A stretch of 64,000 nt of DNA from JAFEDN01 sp963832945 (GTDB lineage Bacteria; Pseudomonadota; Gammaproteobacteria; Coxiellales; Coxiellaceae), in NCBI GenBank assembly GCA_963832945.1, contig CAWHVV010000006.1:248001-312000 (forward strand), in the 5' to 3' direction. Below the pieces are notes generated by a model. It worked only from the letters and a program-made list of their open reading frames with translations, searched no databases and had not been told where the DNA came from. Below, piece by piece: positions 9,325 through 18,249 of the stretch (its first letter is position 1; every line of letters starts with the position of its first letter). The translations under genes were made by a program, and so were the position numbers.

Positions 9325-9951
9325 ATGACGATTAATTGCTTGCGTATTTCTAAAACTCTTATGAATAAAACACAAATGAAATCTCGGTGTGCGTGGGCGA
9401 TTGGGGATGAACTCAATATAAAATACCACGATTTGGAATGGGGAACGCCGGTTTACGATGATCGGTTATTGTTTGAATTTTTAATTTTAGAAGGTGCTCA
9501 GGCAGGTTTAAGTTGGGTGACCATATTAAAAAAGCGCGACAATTATAGGCAAGCATTTGATCATTTTGATGCCTCGATAATTGCTAAATACCGAACTCCT
9601 CGGATTGAAAAATTGCTTCATAATTCGGGTATTATTCGAAATAGATTAAAAATTCAATCTGCGGTTTCAAATGCTCAAGCATTTTTAAAATTACAAGAAG
9701 AGTTTGGTAGTTTTTCAAAATATATTTGGCGTTTTGTAGACGGTAAGCCCATTCTCAATCATTGGCAGAATCTGCGTCAGATTCCTGCAAAAACGACTAT
9801 TTCCGACGCGATGTCAAAAGATCTCAAAAAGCGTGGCTTTAAATTTGTAGGCAGCACCATTTGTTATGCTTTTATGCAAGCAGTAGGAATGGTCAACGAC
9901 CACACGGTTGATTGCTTCCGTTATCCAAAAATTGGAGTCAAATATGAGTAA
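9325..9951 (+). CDS. tag: DNA-3-methyladenine glycosylase I
   Basis: A base-excision repair enzyme that removes 3-methyladenine from alkylated DNA. The Tag signature is complete: RCAW (Cys22) and YHDLEWG (His35) near the N-terminus, the catalytic-loop LEGAQAGLSW (Glu56), and VNDHTVDCFRYP near the C-terminus, whose His and Cys complete the zinc site. The length of 208 residues is about 15 more than usual; the family normally starts just before the R-C-[AG]-W motif, so an ATG at 9361 or 9376 may be the true start, although GGTGA precedes the one at 9325. It is monocistronic. Confidence 0.95.
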   Translation: MTINCLRISKTLMNKTQMKSRCAWAIGDELNIKYHDLEWGTPVYDDRLLFEFLILEGAQAGLSWVTILKKRDNYRQAFDHFDASIIAKYRTPRIEKLLHNSGIIRNRLKIQSAVSNAQAFLKLQEEFGSFSKYIWRFVDGKPILNHWQNLRQIPAKTTISDAMSKDLKKRGFKFVGSTICYAFMQAVGMVNDHTVDCFRYPKIGVKYE

Positions 9952-9957
9952 AAATCA

Positions 9958-10087
9958 TCAGCGGCTCCCGCTGAGTACAGCGGTAGCCGCTTCCTGTTTT
10001 GATCCTGCGCTCGGCGAAGCCGATGCTCGGAATGAAGGGGGAGGAGCGCTGCGCAACTCCCCCTTGCGATCCCCCATAGCGTAAGGT
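9958..10087 (-). repeat. Dispersed palindromic repeat, copy B (inverted)
   Basis: The reverse complement of this stretch matches copy A at 1751-1882 block for block: the GATCGCAAGGGGGAG arm, CATTCCGAGCATCGGC, CGCAGGATC and GCTGTACTCAGCGGGA. The palindromic arms AAGGGGGAG/CTCCCCCTT are kept, while the hairpin tip differs (GCGC-centred rather than TCGCGA). The tip therefore changed while the stem stayed paired. It lies just after the tag stop codon and may also end its transcript. Confidence 0.75.
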
Positions 10088-10170
10088 GCGCGTTTTTTTT
10101 GAGATTGTTAAGAGAATCTTAATATTTTATGTATATAATCTTGGGCGGATATAGAAAGTAAGGATTTTAT

Positions 10171-11073
10171 ATGAAGAAAAAAATAAAAGAAATAAAAGTC
10201 ACTCCTATCAACTCCCAACACATCCGGTTTTATCATCAAGCAGCGGATATAAAAAATATTCTAAATATAATAGATGATAAGCCCTTACTTTATAATCACA
10301 AGAATGCCCGGTTAATTCATCAAGCTAATGAGTTGAATAAACTCGATAATTTTGTGCAAAGAAATGCAAATTTAGACCATGATGAGCATACGGTAAATCA
10401 CTCGAAAATACAAAATTCCGGCCATTCATTATTTACTGATTCTATGGCTATTGTGCAAATACAAGGCCAGAAAGGAGTACAACAGGGTTCATGTTGTATG
10501 AATCAGATATCTGAAATGCCTACTCTACAAGATGAAATTAAAAAGGTTGCGAAAGGGTATTCCACGATCTAACTCTGAATTTTCCATTATCGTGGAATCC
10601 TTTTCTAGCCCGAAAAGTATTGTGGGTCAGCAAGAGGTTAAAAAATTTGAGGATATTCTTCCTGCTGTCATTCAATTACCAGGCTATCAGCAACTAGATA
10701 ACAATTCTAAAAAAGCCATTGAGCAGCGTATTAGTATTACGTTATCCATTTTACACGATTCAGGTGATTGTCCGATAACGAAAAGCAACTTAATGAGTTA
10801 TTGGAAGCAACTTTAAATGCTTTAAATGATTCGGTTTTAGAAAAAAACACCATAGATATTTTGGCTGAAGAAATCCGATCAGCCATTTATAAAAATAAGG
10901 GAAACCCAGAACTTTCTATAGGGACAAAGTGTACTTGGACGTGTCACTTGCCCCGGCTTTTTAATTGCCGCCGTCCTCGTCCTATTAATATGGATAGGCT
11001 AGTTTCAGCTGTTCAACGGCAACAAAATTTAATAGGTAGTCCCTATAAACGTACTCTCACCTTGGACCGATGA
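10171..11073 (+). pseudogene. Unknown gene broken by two frameshifts
   Basis: A good ribosome site (AAGGA) precedes the ATG at 10171. The frame stops at 10572, an overlapping frame carries on from about 10540 to 10816, and the first frame resumes from 10768 to 11073. Together they read as one roughly 300-residue helical protein, with phrases such as IHQANELNKLDNF, LPAVIQLPGYQQLDNNSKKA and EKQLNELLEATLNALNDSV. Each segment has coding character and they abut with only short overlaps, which fits one -1/+1 pair of indels better than three genes. I do not recognise the family. Confidence 0.5.
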
Positions 11074-11092
11074 GAGATCGCAAGGGAGAGGG
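11066..11092 (+). repeat. Truncated fragment of the dispersed repeat
   Basis: The stretch CGATGAGAGATCGCAAGGGA resembles the left arm of copy A (CGATGGGGGATCGCAAGG) with a few mismatches, but the palindrome and the right half are absent. It overlaps the end of the broken gene. Confidence 0.35.
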
Positions 11093-11134
11093 GAGCCAAA
11101 TTGAGTTGGTGGAGAGACGCAATTGTTTGCCTGT

Positions 11135-11659
11135 TTAGGAGCGAGTAGTTACATTTTGCGTATATTTTTCTATGAAGTCTTGATGCTGGGGGAAAGTTTG
11201 AATTAATTGCTGGCGATCTGCCAATTCGAAGTCAGAGAAATCAAAGCCAGGGCCTACGATGCAACTGATTAATGAAAACTCTTCGGGATCATTCAAATAG
11301 GCGCAAAACCAATGATTTCTGGGGACTACGATCTGCAACTCTGTATCTTTGTGGAGGACCGGGTTTCCTAATGTTTGAGATTTTAACTGGCCGTTATCCT
11401 CCAAAATTAAAATATGCATGGGGCAACCATAATTGTAAACCCAAACTTCATCGGACTTTACTTTATGCCATGCCGAGAAACTGCTGCCGGGAAGTAAAAA
11501 ATAAATGGATGTGAGTGCACTGCGTTCGCTAGAAGCATATTCTTTCGACACCTGTACTTTTTGATCAGATCGAAAAATTTCGGCATAGTAACCCCCCTCA
11601 TGATGCGGTTGCATATTATATTTTTTAATAAAAAAATCAGGGAGAATGTTTTTGTTCAT
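11135..11659 (-). CDS. DUF985-type cupin protein
   Basis: About 174 residues forming a single-domain cupin of the DUF985/Cupin_5 family. Hallmarks are QPHHEGGYYAEIFRS near the N-terminus, TSIYFLLPGSSFSAWHKVKSDEVW (His and Glu of the first cupin motif), VPRNHWFCAY in the second motif, and the family's GPGFDFSDFELADR ending. Members are small beta-barrels, some binding metal or sugar nucleotides, and their physiological role is unclear. The ATG at 11659 is chosen over the GTG one codon upstream. It is the last recognisable chromosomal gene before the attachment scar. Confidence 0.88.
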   Translation of the reverse strand: MNKNILPDFFIKKYNMQPHHEGGYYAEIFRSDQKVQVSKEYASSERSALTSIYFLLPGSSFSAWHKVKSDEVWVYNYGCPMHILILEDNGQLKSQTLGNPVLHKDTELQIVVPRNHWFCAYLNDPEEFSLISCIVGPGFDFSDFELADRQQLIQTFPQHQDFIEKYTQNVTTRS

Positions 11660-11811
11660 CACGATACCATAATAGATTTTTCTCTAAAATGTCAAATGGT
11701 TAGCATACGTTTGATAATATTTTTTGAGTAGTGTTTGGCAATTTCTTCAATAAATTGAGGAAAGTCAATGTGGCAGTATGATTAGCAAGATCAGATAAGT
11801 GATTGAAAATA

Positions 11812-11857
<46 letters not shown>

Positions 11858-11869
11858 ACCCATATCGGG

Positions 11870-12010
11870 TTTTCTATTATGTTCTATATTTTTCTATCTA
11901 GTTATATTTAAAGCGTTTTTTACTTCTTTGATCTTCTGTATTTTTCCTTAAAATTCTATAAATTTCTCTATTTTTCTATGCACCCTTACACCCAAATTGC
12001 ACCTCGCACC
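11870..12010. promoter_or_regulatory. AT-rich att-flanking region with repeated TTCTAT motifs
   Basis: Immediately inside the attachment scar, about 110 bp contain six near-copies of TTCTAT/CTCTAT, followed by GGGTGTAAGGGTGCA on the minus strand. Repeated short motifs flanking a core site are what arm-type integrase or excisionase sites look like. No gene is visible here. Confidence 0.35.
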
Positions 12011-12087
12011 AAGAGGTCGCAAAACAGATGTCTTTGCCCCATTATAGGTAACCAACTGATCTTTGATCAGTAAAACCCAGTTGTTAT

Positions 12088-12423
12088 TCAACTCGTTTCT
12101 CGGAGAGATTCAATCGTTGCCATGGGTAAATCCGTCACTTCGGCAATAACCGTTACTGGTAAATGGTTTCTATAGAGCAGCGCTTGGGCTATTCGCCGGC
12201 GCGCAATGGCTATCCCTTGACAACGCCCAACTACACGACCGTTAGCTTGGCCGTCGATATAACCTTTGACATACCCTCGGTCTTCAACCGCCTCCATTAA
12301 CAGCACTTTCCAGGATACCATACCACACCTCTTTTTTTTATTCTCCCTCCAATAACTGGTATGGGCATCATAAAACACTTGGACTTTTATGCGAATACCG
12401 GGATTTTCGCCGAAAAAGACCAT
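12088..12423 (-). CDS. Probable remnant of an Rpn/PD-(D/E)XK nuclease-like transposase family protein
   Basis: 111 residues. The second half (DRGYVKGYIDGQANGRVVG, then RRRIAQALLYRNHL, PVTVIAEVTDLPMATIESL) resembles the C-terminal tail of Rpn-type recombination-promoting nucleases and related proteins, where G/E/A-rich repeats lead to a helical ILAKxTGLSxxEI-like end. The catalytic N-terminal domain is absent, so this is probably a truncated leftover beside the attachment site. Confidence is low. Confidence 0.35.
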   Translation of the reverse strand: MVFFGENPGIRIKVQVFYDAHTSYWRENKKKRCGMVSWKVLLMEAVEDRGYVKGYIDGQANGRVVGRCQGIAIARRRIAQALLYRNHLPVTVIAEVTDLPMATIESLRETS

Positions 12424-12488
12424 GATGACTAGACACCCGTGGCTGTCCTTCCCATCTCCATCGGTGTGGTTCTCAACTCGAAGGTAGT

Positions 12489-12803
12489 ATGGCTATTCTT
12501 GATTTCGATTGGCCGGTAATCGTTCAACAGCGTTTGAGCTATTTGCCAATGGACAAGGCTACTCAGAAACATTTGCCAACGCCATTAACATTTCCCAGGG
12601 ATGGTGATCAGCCTGTCGTTTATGAATACGAAACTGCCGAGTTATGCCTATGTTCTCAATGGCTCCGATACTCGATTGAGTTTAGGTCATTACGGATGAT
12701 GGCACCCGTAATTTTTGACTTTTGCCACAGGATCATTAGTATGGTCATGGTTATCGTCCCAATAACAATCGGTTTGCCGATGGAAAGGCATTTAATTTTT
12801 TAA
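12489..12803 (+). other. Unrecognised open frame, probably degenerate
   Basis: A 104-codon frame without a convincing ribosome site. Its sequence (MAILDFDWPVIVQQRLSYLP onward) has no recognisable motif, and other frames across the same DNA also contain protein-like pieces (NGQGYSETFANAINISQGW). This suggests a decayed gene. It fills the gap between the island edge and the Fis-like gene. Confidence 0.25.
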
Positions 12804-12817
12804 ACACAGGAGTTGAC

Positions 12818-13156
12818 ATGAACCCCACCGAATTGTCTATTGAGCAGGATACTGACACACTCGTTTCTCAGATCAATACCTCTGCGCACGTTCAACCCGC
12901 AAAATCAATGACACTCCGTGACCATGTCCGGGCGGCAGTCAGGGATTACTTGATTCGATTGGAAGGTGCAACAACGACTAACCTTTATGAACGAGTGGTA
13001 GCAGAAATGGAAATACCGTTATTAGAAATCGTGCTGAAGTACGTGCAAGATAATCAATCTCAGGCCGCAAAATATCTTAATCTCAGCCGAGGGACTTTGC
13101 GCAAGAAAATGAAATTATACGGATTCTTAGGGTCAAACGGCAAAAAGAAATCATAG
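12818..13156 (+). CDS. fis: Fis-family DNA-binding regulator
   Basis: 112 residues with a strong ribosome site (AGGAG) before the ATG. The C-terminal half is a standard Fis domain: LYERVVAEMEIPLLEIVLKY, then the helix-turn-helix NQSQAAKYLNLSRGTLRKKM and KLYGF. The N-terminal 30 residues are a longer extension than in classical Fis. Fis bends DNA and tunes growth-phase transcription; Legionellales often carry several paralogues that control effector genes. It lies 29 bp upstream of the giant kinase gene in the same direction and may be cotranscribed with it, so it is probably a local paralogue rather than the housekeeping copy. Confidence 0.88.
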   Translation: MNPTELSIEQDTDTLVSQINTSAHVQPAKSMTLRDHVRAAVRDYLIRLEGATTTNLYERVVAEMEIPLLEIVLKYVQDNQSQAAKYLNLSRGTLRKKMKLYGFLGSNGKKKS

Positions 13157-13185
13157 GTATTAATCACTAACCAGGGAGTTGAAGT

Positions 13186-16100
13186 ATGCAAACCGCAGAA
13201 CATTCGAGTGTAGAGATTCCTTCGGGAAGCTTCACACCATTACTGGAAAAAACCCCCATCCTCAGTCAAGAGGATAAAATCGCCTCGACATCGCTGGAAT
13301 CAGAAGTCAAACTGCCGGCTAAAATCTTGCCCCTGATTCCGGCTCGGGAATTAAAACAGGGAGCCGCCATTGATGAAGAAGTCATCACCGGATTACACGC
13401 CGGTTTCTACCGGGAACGCGCGGTGACTTTACTCAGTCTGTCGTCACCAGCGGGGGAAAAGGGTCAGAAATCGATGCAGGCTTTATATGGCATCGCTTCC
13501 CCATTTTGGTTATCGGTCGTTGGCGTCAGTGAAGAAGAAAAAAACCGTACTTTAGTCATGGCGGAGTTGCCAAAGGATCGATTTCCCGAGTGGCTCAGTA
13601 CTGAGGCAGCCGATGCATGGTCAGCGCGTTGCCGCCTGGTGCGCGATGTGGCGGTAGGATTGTATCAATGCCGGATTTCCAGTGCGACCCACATTGCCTG
13701 GAATCGGCAGCAACTCTATCTTGATGCCCAAGGCCGCGCTCAATTATTACCGGGCTTCAGTGAAACATCAGTGGCCGAGGCCGATGATGTCTTTGCCTTG
13801 GGGCAATTATTATGGTGTGTGGTCAGCCGCTCGCCGATACCGGTGGACGGTTGGGAGCAGGGCAAAGGCTTGCCGCAGAATTGTCCGCCGGAGGTGATCG
13901 CCCTGATTCGAGCCTGCACGGATTCGACTGAGTCAGCTCGTCCCTCGTTAAAGACTTTGGCAAAAGGATTGGATATTTTGTGGCAGCGGGCGGAGCAGGG
14001 ATTCTCCGATACGCCACCGTTGCTGCCCCAAACGTCATCACCCCTTCAAAAAGACCAGAAATACGAAAATCCCTCGCCGATGAATCCCACCGCCACGATC
14101 ACACTCACCCAGCTTAGTCAGGTGCAGAGTAGCGGTTCACTCAATCTTCTGTTGGTGGATGATCAAACTGTGAGTTGGCTCAGCGCCGCCGACCCACGCT
14201 ATCAAGTGGGTGTCAAACTGTGTGCGTTGCGCGATAGTCTGGCGCAACCGGTAGAGTCGAAGGCATCACTACCAAAATTACAGAAGGAAATCCAACGCAC
14301 CCTCGTTGGGTCTCCTATCGAAATGCTGCTTTGGGTGGGAGAGGAAAGCGAAGAGCCGAGCCATTCCTTCCAGGAAACCGCCTGGTGGTTATGGCAAGAG
14401 CCCCATTGGCAAGCGTACCGTCCGGGCGATCCGCCACCGAGTGCCTGGCTGCCGCTGTTTATTAACCTGCATCAGCCCAGCATCAATTCACCCTTGTTTA
14501 CGCGCACACATCAACTCCCCGACGAGGTAGCGGCTTTTACCGATAGTGAATGGCAAATCTTACACAGCCACTATGCATTGTTCTGGCTGGTGCAGGGGAT
14601 GGGTCAATTAACAGAACCCTGTAATCTCTACGAAGTCAACGCATTACATCGAGGCCGCACGCGATTGCTGTTGCACAGCACGTCGTCCATTGTCTTTAAA
14701 TGGGAAGAAAGCACCTATTTCATGCCGCATAACACAGACGACCAATTATTACCCGCTCGTTATGCGCGCTATACCAGCGATCCCACTTGTGACTTCAATA
14801 CCTGGGAAGGGCGTTACCAAGGAAAAATAGGCAGTGCAGTGCAAGAAACCACACCGACGCCCATCGCGTTAACCCCCGCTAAAGATTTAGCACTCAACCG
14901 GAATCAACTGATCTTGCCAGATGCCGATCAAAAAGCCACGTTGGGCAAGGGTGCTTTTGGCGAAGTGTTGCGTGGGACTTATTACGGTCAGCCGGTCGCG
15001 GTCAAGCGTTTTAAAGACGCTAAACTATCGGCCAGCGACCAAGCACAACTGAAAGACGAAGCGGCGGTGATGGCGAATTTACAATCGCCGTTTCTGATCC
15101 GGTTGTTGGGTTTATCCCTGGAGTCGCCGCCGCTCTTGGTGATGGAACTAGCGGAGGGGGGTAGTTTATACCACAGGCTCAAAGACGCCAGTCAAGAACT
15201 TCCCTGGGTCTGGCGGTTGCGGGTTTTGCGCGATATTGCGTTGGGTCTGAGTGTGTTGCATGCCCATGAATTATTGCATCGAGATTTAAAAAGTCTCAAT
15301 ATCCTGCTGGATGCAGCAGGTCGCGCCAAACTCTGCGACTTTGGTTTATCGACGTTGAAATCTCAAGCCAAAGACACCGCCGATGTGGGTACGTTATTGT
15401 GGAATGCGCCGGAAGTGTTGGCCGGTAAAGCGGCCACCCCGGTCAGCGATGTGTATAGTTTTGCCATGATCTGCTGGGAAGTGGTTGCCCGAGGCTTACC
15501 CTATAAAGACCACACGACGGGTAAATTAAATGAAGGCTTTGAAAAACGCGTTCAAGCCGGTGAACGAGAAACGATTCCGAGCGATTGCCCACCTGAATTA
15601 GCAGTCGTGATTCAGGCTTGCTGGACACAGGATCCTGCTCAACGTCCTACCGCCAGCCAGGCAGCGCAGGTGTTAGAAGGATTATGGCAACAGGCGGTGA
15701 AGGCCGAGTCATCCCAACCGCCACTGACGCGACAGCCCTCCAGCCTGGAGAACAAGCGGACGGAACCATTGACGCCGGCTCAAACCGATGAGAAAGTCTC
15801 ATCGACTCACCTCCCGGTGACTCCCGGTGTGACGACACCGGAGCGTACGACCCCTTCAACATTGACCTCGGATTTTAGCGATCTATCGCCGGAGGCATTG
15901 CAAAGCCTGATGCCGGATTTACCCGGGCAGGGTGTTGCGCCGGTAGAGAAAAAAGAAGATCAATCACCGGCAATTCTCCGTACGAATGCACCCGTGAGTT
16001 CTACCTCAATAGCCATCGATCCTCAATTGAGTGATTTATCGCCTGAGTTATTACAAAGTTTGCTGCCGGATTTACTCAAACAAAGCGCTTCGGTATCTGG

Positions 16101-17325
16101 AGAAAGCCAAAGCAGCCGATCGACAGAACAGGATCAAAAACCGATAGCACCAACAAGTTCTATAACCCCCTCGCAGACAGCGGCAGCGGAATTTAAAACC
16201 CTGCTGGCGCGAAGCCAACAGCAGCCGCCCCGCTGGCAGGATAAACAATCACCGCAGTACACCCTGGGCGTGAAATTACACCGTTTGCAGGAGAAAGTCT
16301 TGGCAGACCCGTATATCACCCAGGAGCTGTCCTGCTATATTGCGCCCAACGGTCAGGCGCAGGCCGGGCTGGGGCAATCTTCTGAGCCGTTATATCCGTG
16401 GGTCCAGCGCGAACTGTTACAAGGGACAACCCACGTGTTATTGCTGCAAGGCTTAGCCGGTGCAGGCAAAAGCACGTTTAACCACTCTCTGCTAAGAACC
16501 CTGTGGCAAGACTCGGCCTGGCAGGCGTATCGTCCGGGTGATCCGGCCCCTCAAGCGCCGATCCCGGTGTTTATCCCACTATCATCCGCCCAAGTGAATC
16601 CCCGGAATCTGTGGGATTATTATCATCATCTACCGGAAATCAGTTTCACTTCGGAGGAAATCCGCCTGTTGCAAAGCGATTACTATACGGTCTGGATTGC
16701 CGATGGTTACGATGAGCTGCCGGGACAGGCCGCGCCCAATGTGTATGACGACAATCACTTGAGTCATATCTCCGGGCGAGTGAAGCTGGTGATTGGCTGC
16801 CGCAGCCAGCGGGTGCAAGCTCTCAATGAGGCTGACAGCTTTGTCCCGCATACTCTGAACGGCGCACCCGATTGGCTGAGCTACCGAACGCGCCATGTGT
16901 CACCGTTTACGGTGCAACAGACCCAGGATTACATCGAGAAATATGTCGTCCAACACCAGCACGATCCCGAGCGTCCCAAAGACTGGAATGCGGCGCGCTA
17001 CCAAGCCGAATTTAAGGCGATTCCGGAACTGCAAACCCTCATCGACACCCCGTTTATGCTGTGGATGACGTTATCGATTTTACCGGAGTTGGCAAAAGCA
17101 CAGTTATCCCCGCCTTTGAAAAAGGGAGGTAAAAGCCCGCAACAGCCATCAGACGAAAAAGAGCGTCAAGAGGTCAAGGAATCCAAACAATCCATAGTGT
17201 CCAGGCCCAAGCATCACGCGTGCCGCACTATACGACCGGTTTATGGACACCTGGTTTACCCGCCAGGCACGCAAAGCCTACCAGCAGCACAGTTATCTGA
17301 AAGACCCTGCCGCGATTCTGGGTGA
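13186..17325 (+). CDS. Kinase-NACHT protein, copy A (frameshifted; N-terminal 1379 codons)
   Basis: The first part of a paralogue of the 2617-residue protein at 21170-29023, with the same order: pseudokinase, degenerate NACHT, an active kinase (LGKGAFGEV, VAVKRF, LHRDLKSLNILLD, LCDFGLSTL) and the start of an active NACHT ATPase (GLAGAGKST, IADGYDE). The ribosome site is GGGAG. The true frame ends near 17205, where loss of about 2 bp turns SRP-xx-ITRAALYDRF into unrelated residues; the last 40 codons to 17325 are out-of-frame noise, and the protein continues in another frame. If translated it would give kinase plus NACHT without sensor. It could act as a decoy or constitutively active form, or be dead. 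Confidence 0.75.
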   Translation: MQTAEHSSVEIPSGSFTPLLEKTPILSQEDKIASTSLESEVKLPAKILPLIPARELKQGAAIDEEVITGLHAGFYRERAVTLLSLSSPAGEKGQKSMQALYGIASPFWLSVVGVSEEEKNRTLVMAELPKDRFPEWLSTEAADAWSARCRLVRDVAVGLYQCRISSATHIAWNRQQLYLDAQGRAQLLPGFSETSVAEADDVFALGQLLWCVVSRSPIPVDGWEQGKGLPQNCPPEVIALIRACTDSTESARPSLKTLAKGLDILWQRAEQGFSDTPPLLPQTSSPLQKDQKYENPSPMNPTATITLTQLSQVQSSGSLNLLLVDDQTVSWLSAADPRYQVGVKLCALRDSLAQPVESKASLPKLQKEIQRTLVGSPIEMLLWVGEESEEPSHSFQETAWWLWQEPHWQAYRPGDPPPSAWLPLFINLHQPSINSPLFTRTHQLPDEVAAFTDSEWQILHSHYALFWLVQGMGQLTEPCNLYEVNALHRGRTRLLLHSTSSIVFKWEESTYFMPHNTDDQLLPARYARYTSDPTCDFNTWEGRYQGKIGSAVQETTPTPIALTPAKDLALNRNQLILPDADQKATLGKGAFGEVLRGTYYGQPVAVKRFKDAKLSASDQAQLKDEAAVMANLQSPFLIRLLGLSLESPPLLVMELAEGGSLYHRLKDASQELPWVWRLRVLRDIALGLSVLHAHELLHRDLKSLNILLDAAGRAKLCDFGLSTLKSQAKDTADVGTLLWNAPEVLAGKAATPVSDVYSFAMICWEVVARGLPYKDHTTGKLNEGFEKRVQAGERETIPSDCPPELAVVIQACWTQDPAQRPTASQAAQVLEGLWQQAVKAESSQPPLTRQPSSLENKRTEPLTPAQTDEKVSSTHLPVTPGVTTPERTTPSTLTSDFSDLSPEALQSLMPDLPGQGVAPVEKKEDQSPAILRTNAPVSSTSIAIDPQLSDLSPELLQSLLPDLLKQSASVSGESQSSRSTEQDQKPIAPTSSITPSQTAAAEFKTLLARSQQQPPRWQDKQSPQYTLGVKLHRLQEKVLADPYITQELSCYIAPNGQAQAGLGQSSEPLYPWVQRELLQGTTHVLLLQGLAGAGKSTFNHSLLRTLWQDSAWQAYRPGDPAPQAPIPVFIPLSSAQVNPRNLWDYYHHLPEISFTSEEIRLLQSDYYTVWIADGYDELPGQAAPNVYDDNHLSHISGRVKLVIGCRSQRVQALNEADSFVPHTLNGAPDWLSYRTRHVSPFTVQQTQDYIEKYVVQHQHDPERPKDWNAARYQAEFKAIPELQTLIDTPFMLWMTLSILPELAKAQLSPPLKKGGKSPQQPSDEKERQEVKESKQSIVSRPKHHACRTIRPVYGHLVYPPGTQSLPAAQLSERPCRDSG

Positions 17326-18100
17326 ATCGCGCAAGCAAGCGTTAAAACAGGAAGCCGCTAAAACCGGCGGCGACGATGTGCAGGTGCATTGGCTGAAAGC
17401 CGCGTACCGAGTATTCTGCCTCACGTTTGCTGAGCACCTGTGGCAGACGGGACAAGTCGGCGTGCGATATGAGTCCGTTTCGACCTCTGAGTCAAAAACC
17501 ATATCTAACAGGGAAACTCTTGTGCTATTACTGGGCGACACCCTGCTCGACAGTGCGCGCCTGCGTCAAGGCAGCCCGCTGTTTGAGGGCAGCGATCACA
17601 CCTGGCGTTTTATGCACGCCTCCTTATTCGATTATTTTATCACTACCAACCTGGTAGAGCAGTTGTTATTGATTCCAGAATCTAACCAAATTTCGTCAAG
17701 CGTTCTTTCATTATGGACGCGCAGTTACAAGCAAGCTGTGACATTATTAACACAGCGACGTTTAACGCCAGATCAGGTACGTTTTTTAGTCGACCGCACT
17801 CGAGATAACCCAGAATTGCAGGCCGTATTCTTTGGATTGATTGAACGAAGTAAAACCGAAAGCGCCACCGCTATCGCCAGTGGCAATGCGGCGACGGTAT
17901 TGAATGTCAGTGGTGTCAATCTGATCGGGCGAGATTGGCAAGGGGTGCATATTCCCGGCGCGAATTTGTCGCTATGGAGTATTGGCGAATATGAACTTAT
18001 CGGGAGCGAATCTCATCGGCGCAAACTTAACCCGAACTTGGCTGTATGGAGCGGATTTGCAGGGAGCAACACTGGAAGGCGTCGAATGGGGTGAGCAGCC
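17213..18100 (+). pseudogene. Copy A, second fragment: NACHT arm and pentapeptide start
   Basis: This is the continuation of copy A after the frameshift at about 17205-17212. ITRAALYDRFMDTWFTRQAR and DDVQVHWLKAAYRVFCLTF align with ITRAALYDRFMESWFTRQAK and DDVQVVWLKAAYRAFCLSF in copy B. HASLFDYF matches the NACHT C-terminal FxHxSFxEYF signature. A further frameshift near 17970 moves the pentapeptide repeats (NLSGANLIGANL, LYGADLQGATLEGVEW) into a third frame that ends by about 18100. Confidence 0.75.
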
Positions 18101-18249
18101 GCGGCTGAAATGTCGAAAAAGCTTATGTCAAAGCGATCGCTTATCATCCCCGAGAGCCGTGGTTGGCCATTGCGCAGGGTAAGAGATTGAAATTCGGCAT
18201 CGGGAAACCGGTAAGATCGTGGGTAACCGCTCGCCGGCATGCGGGATGT

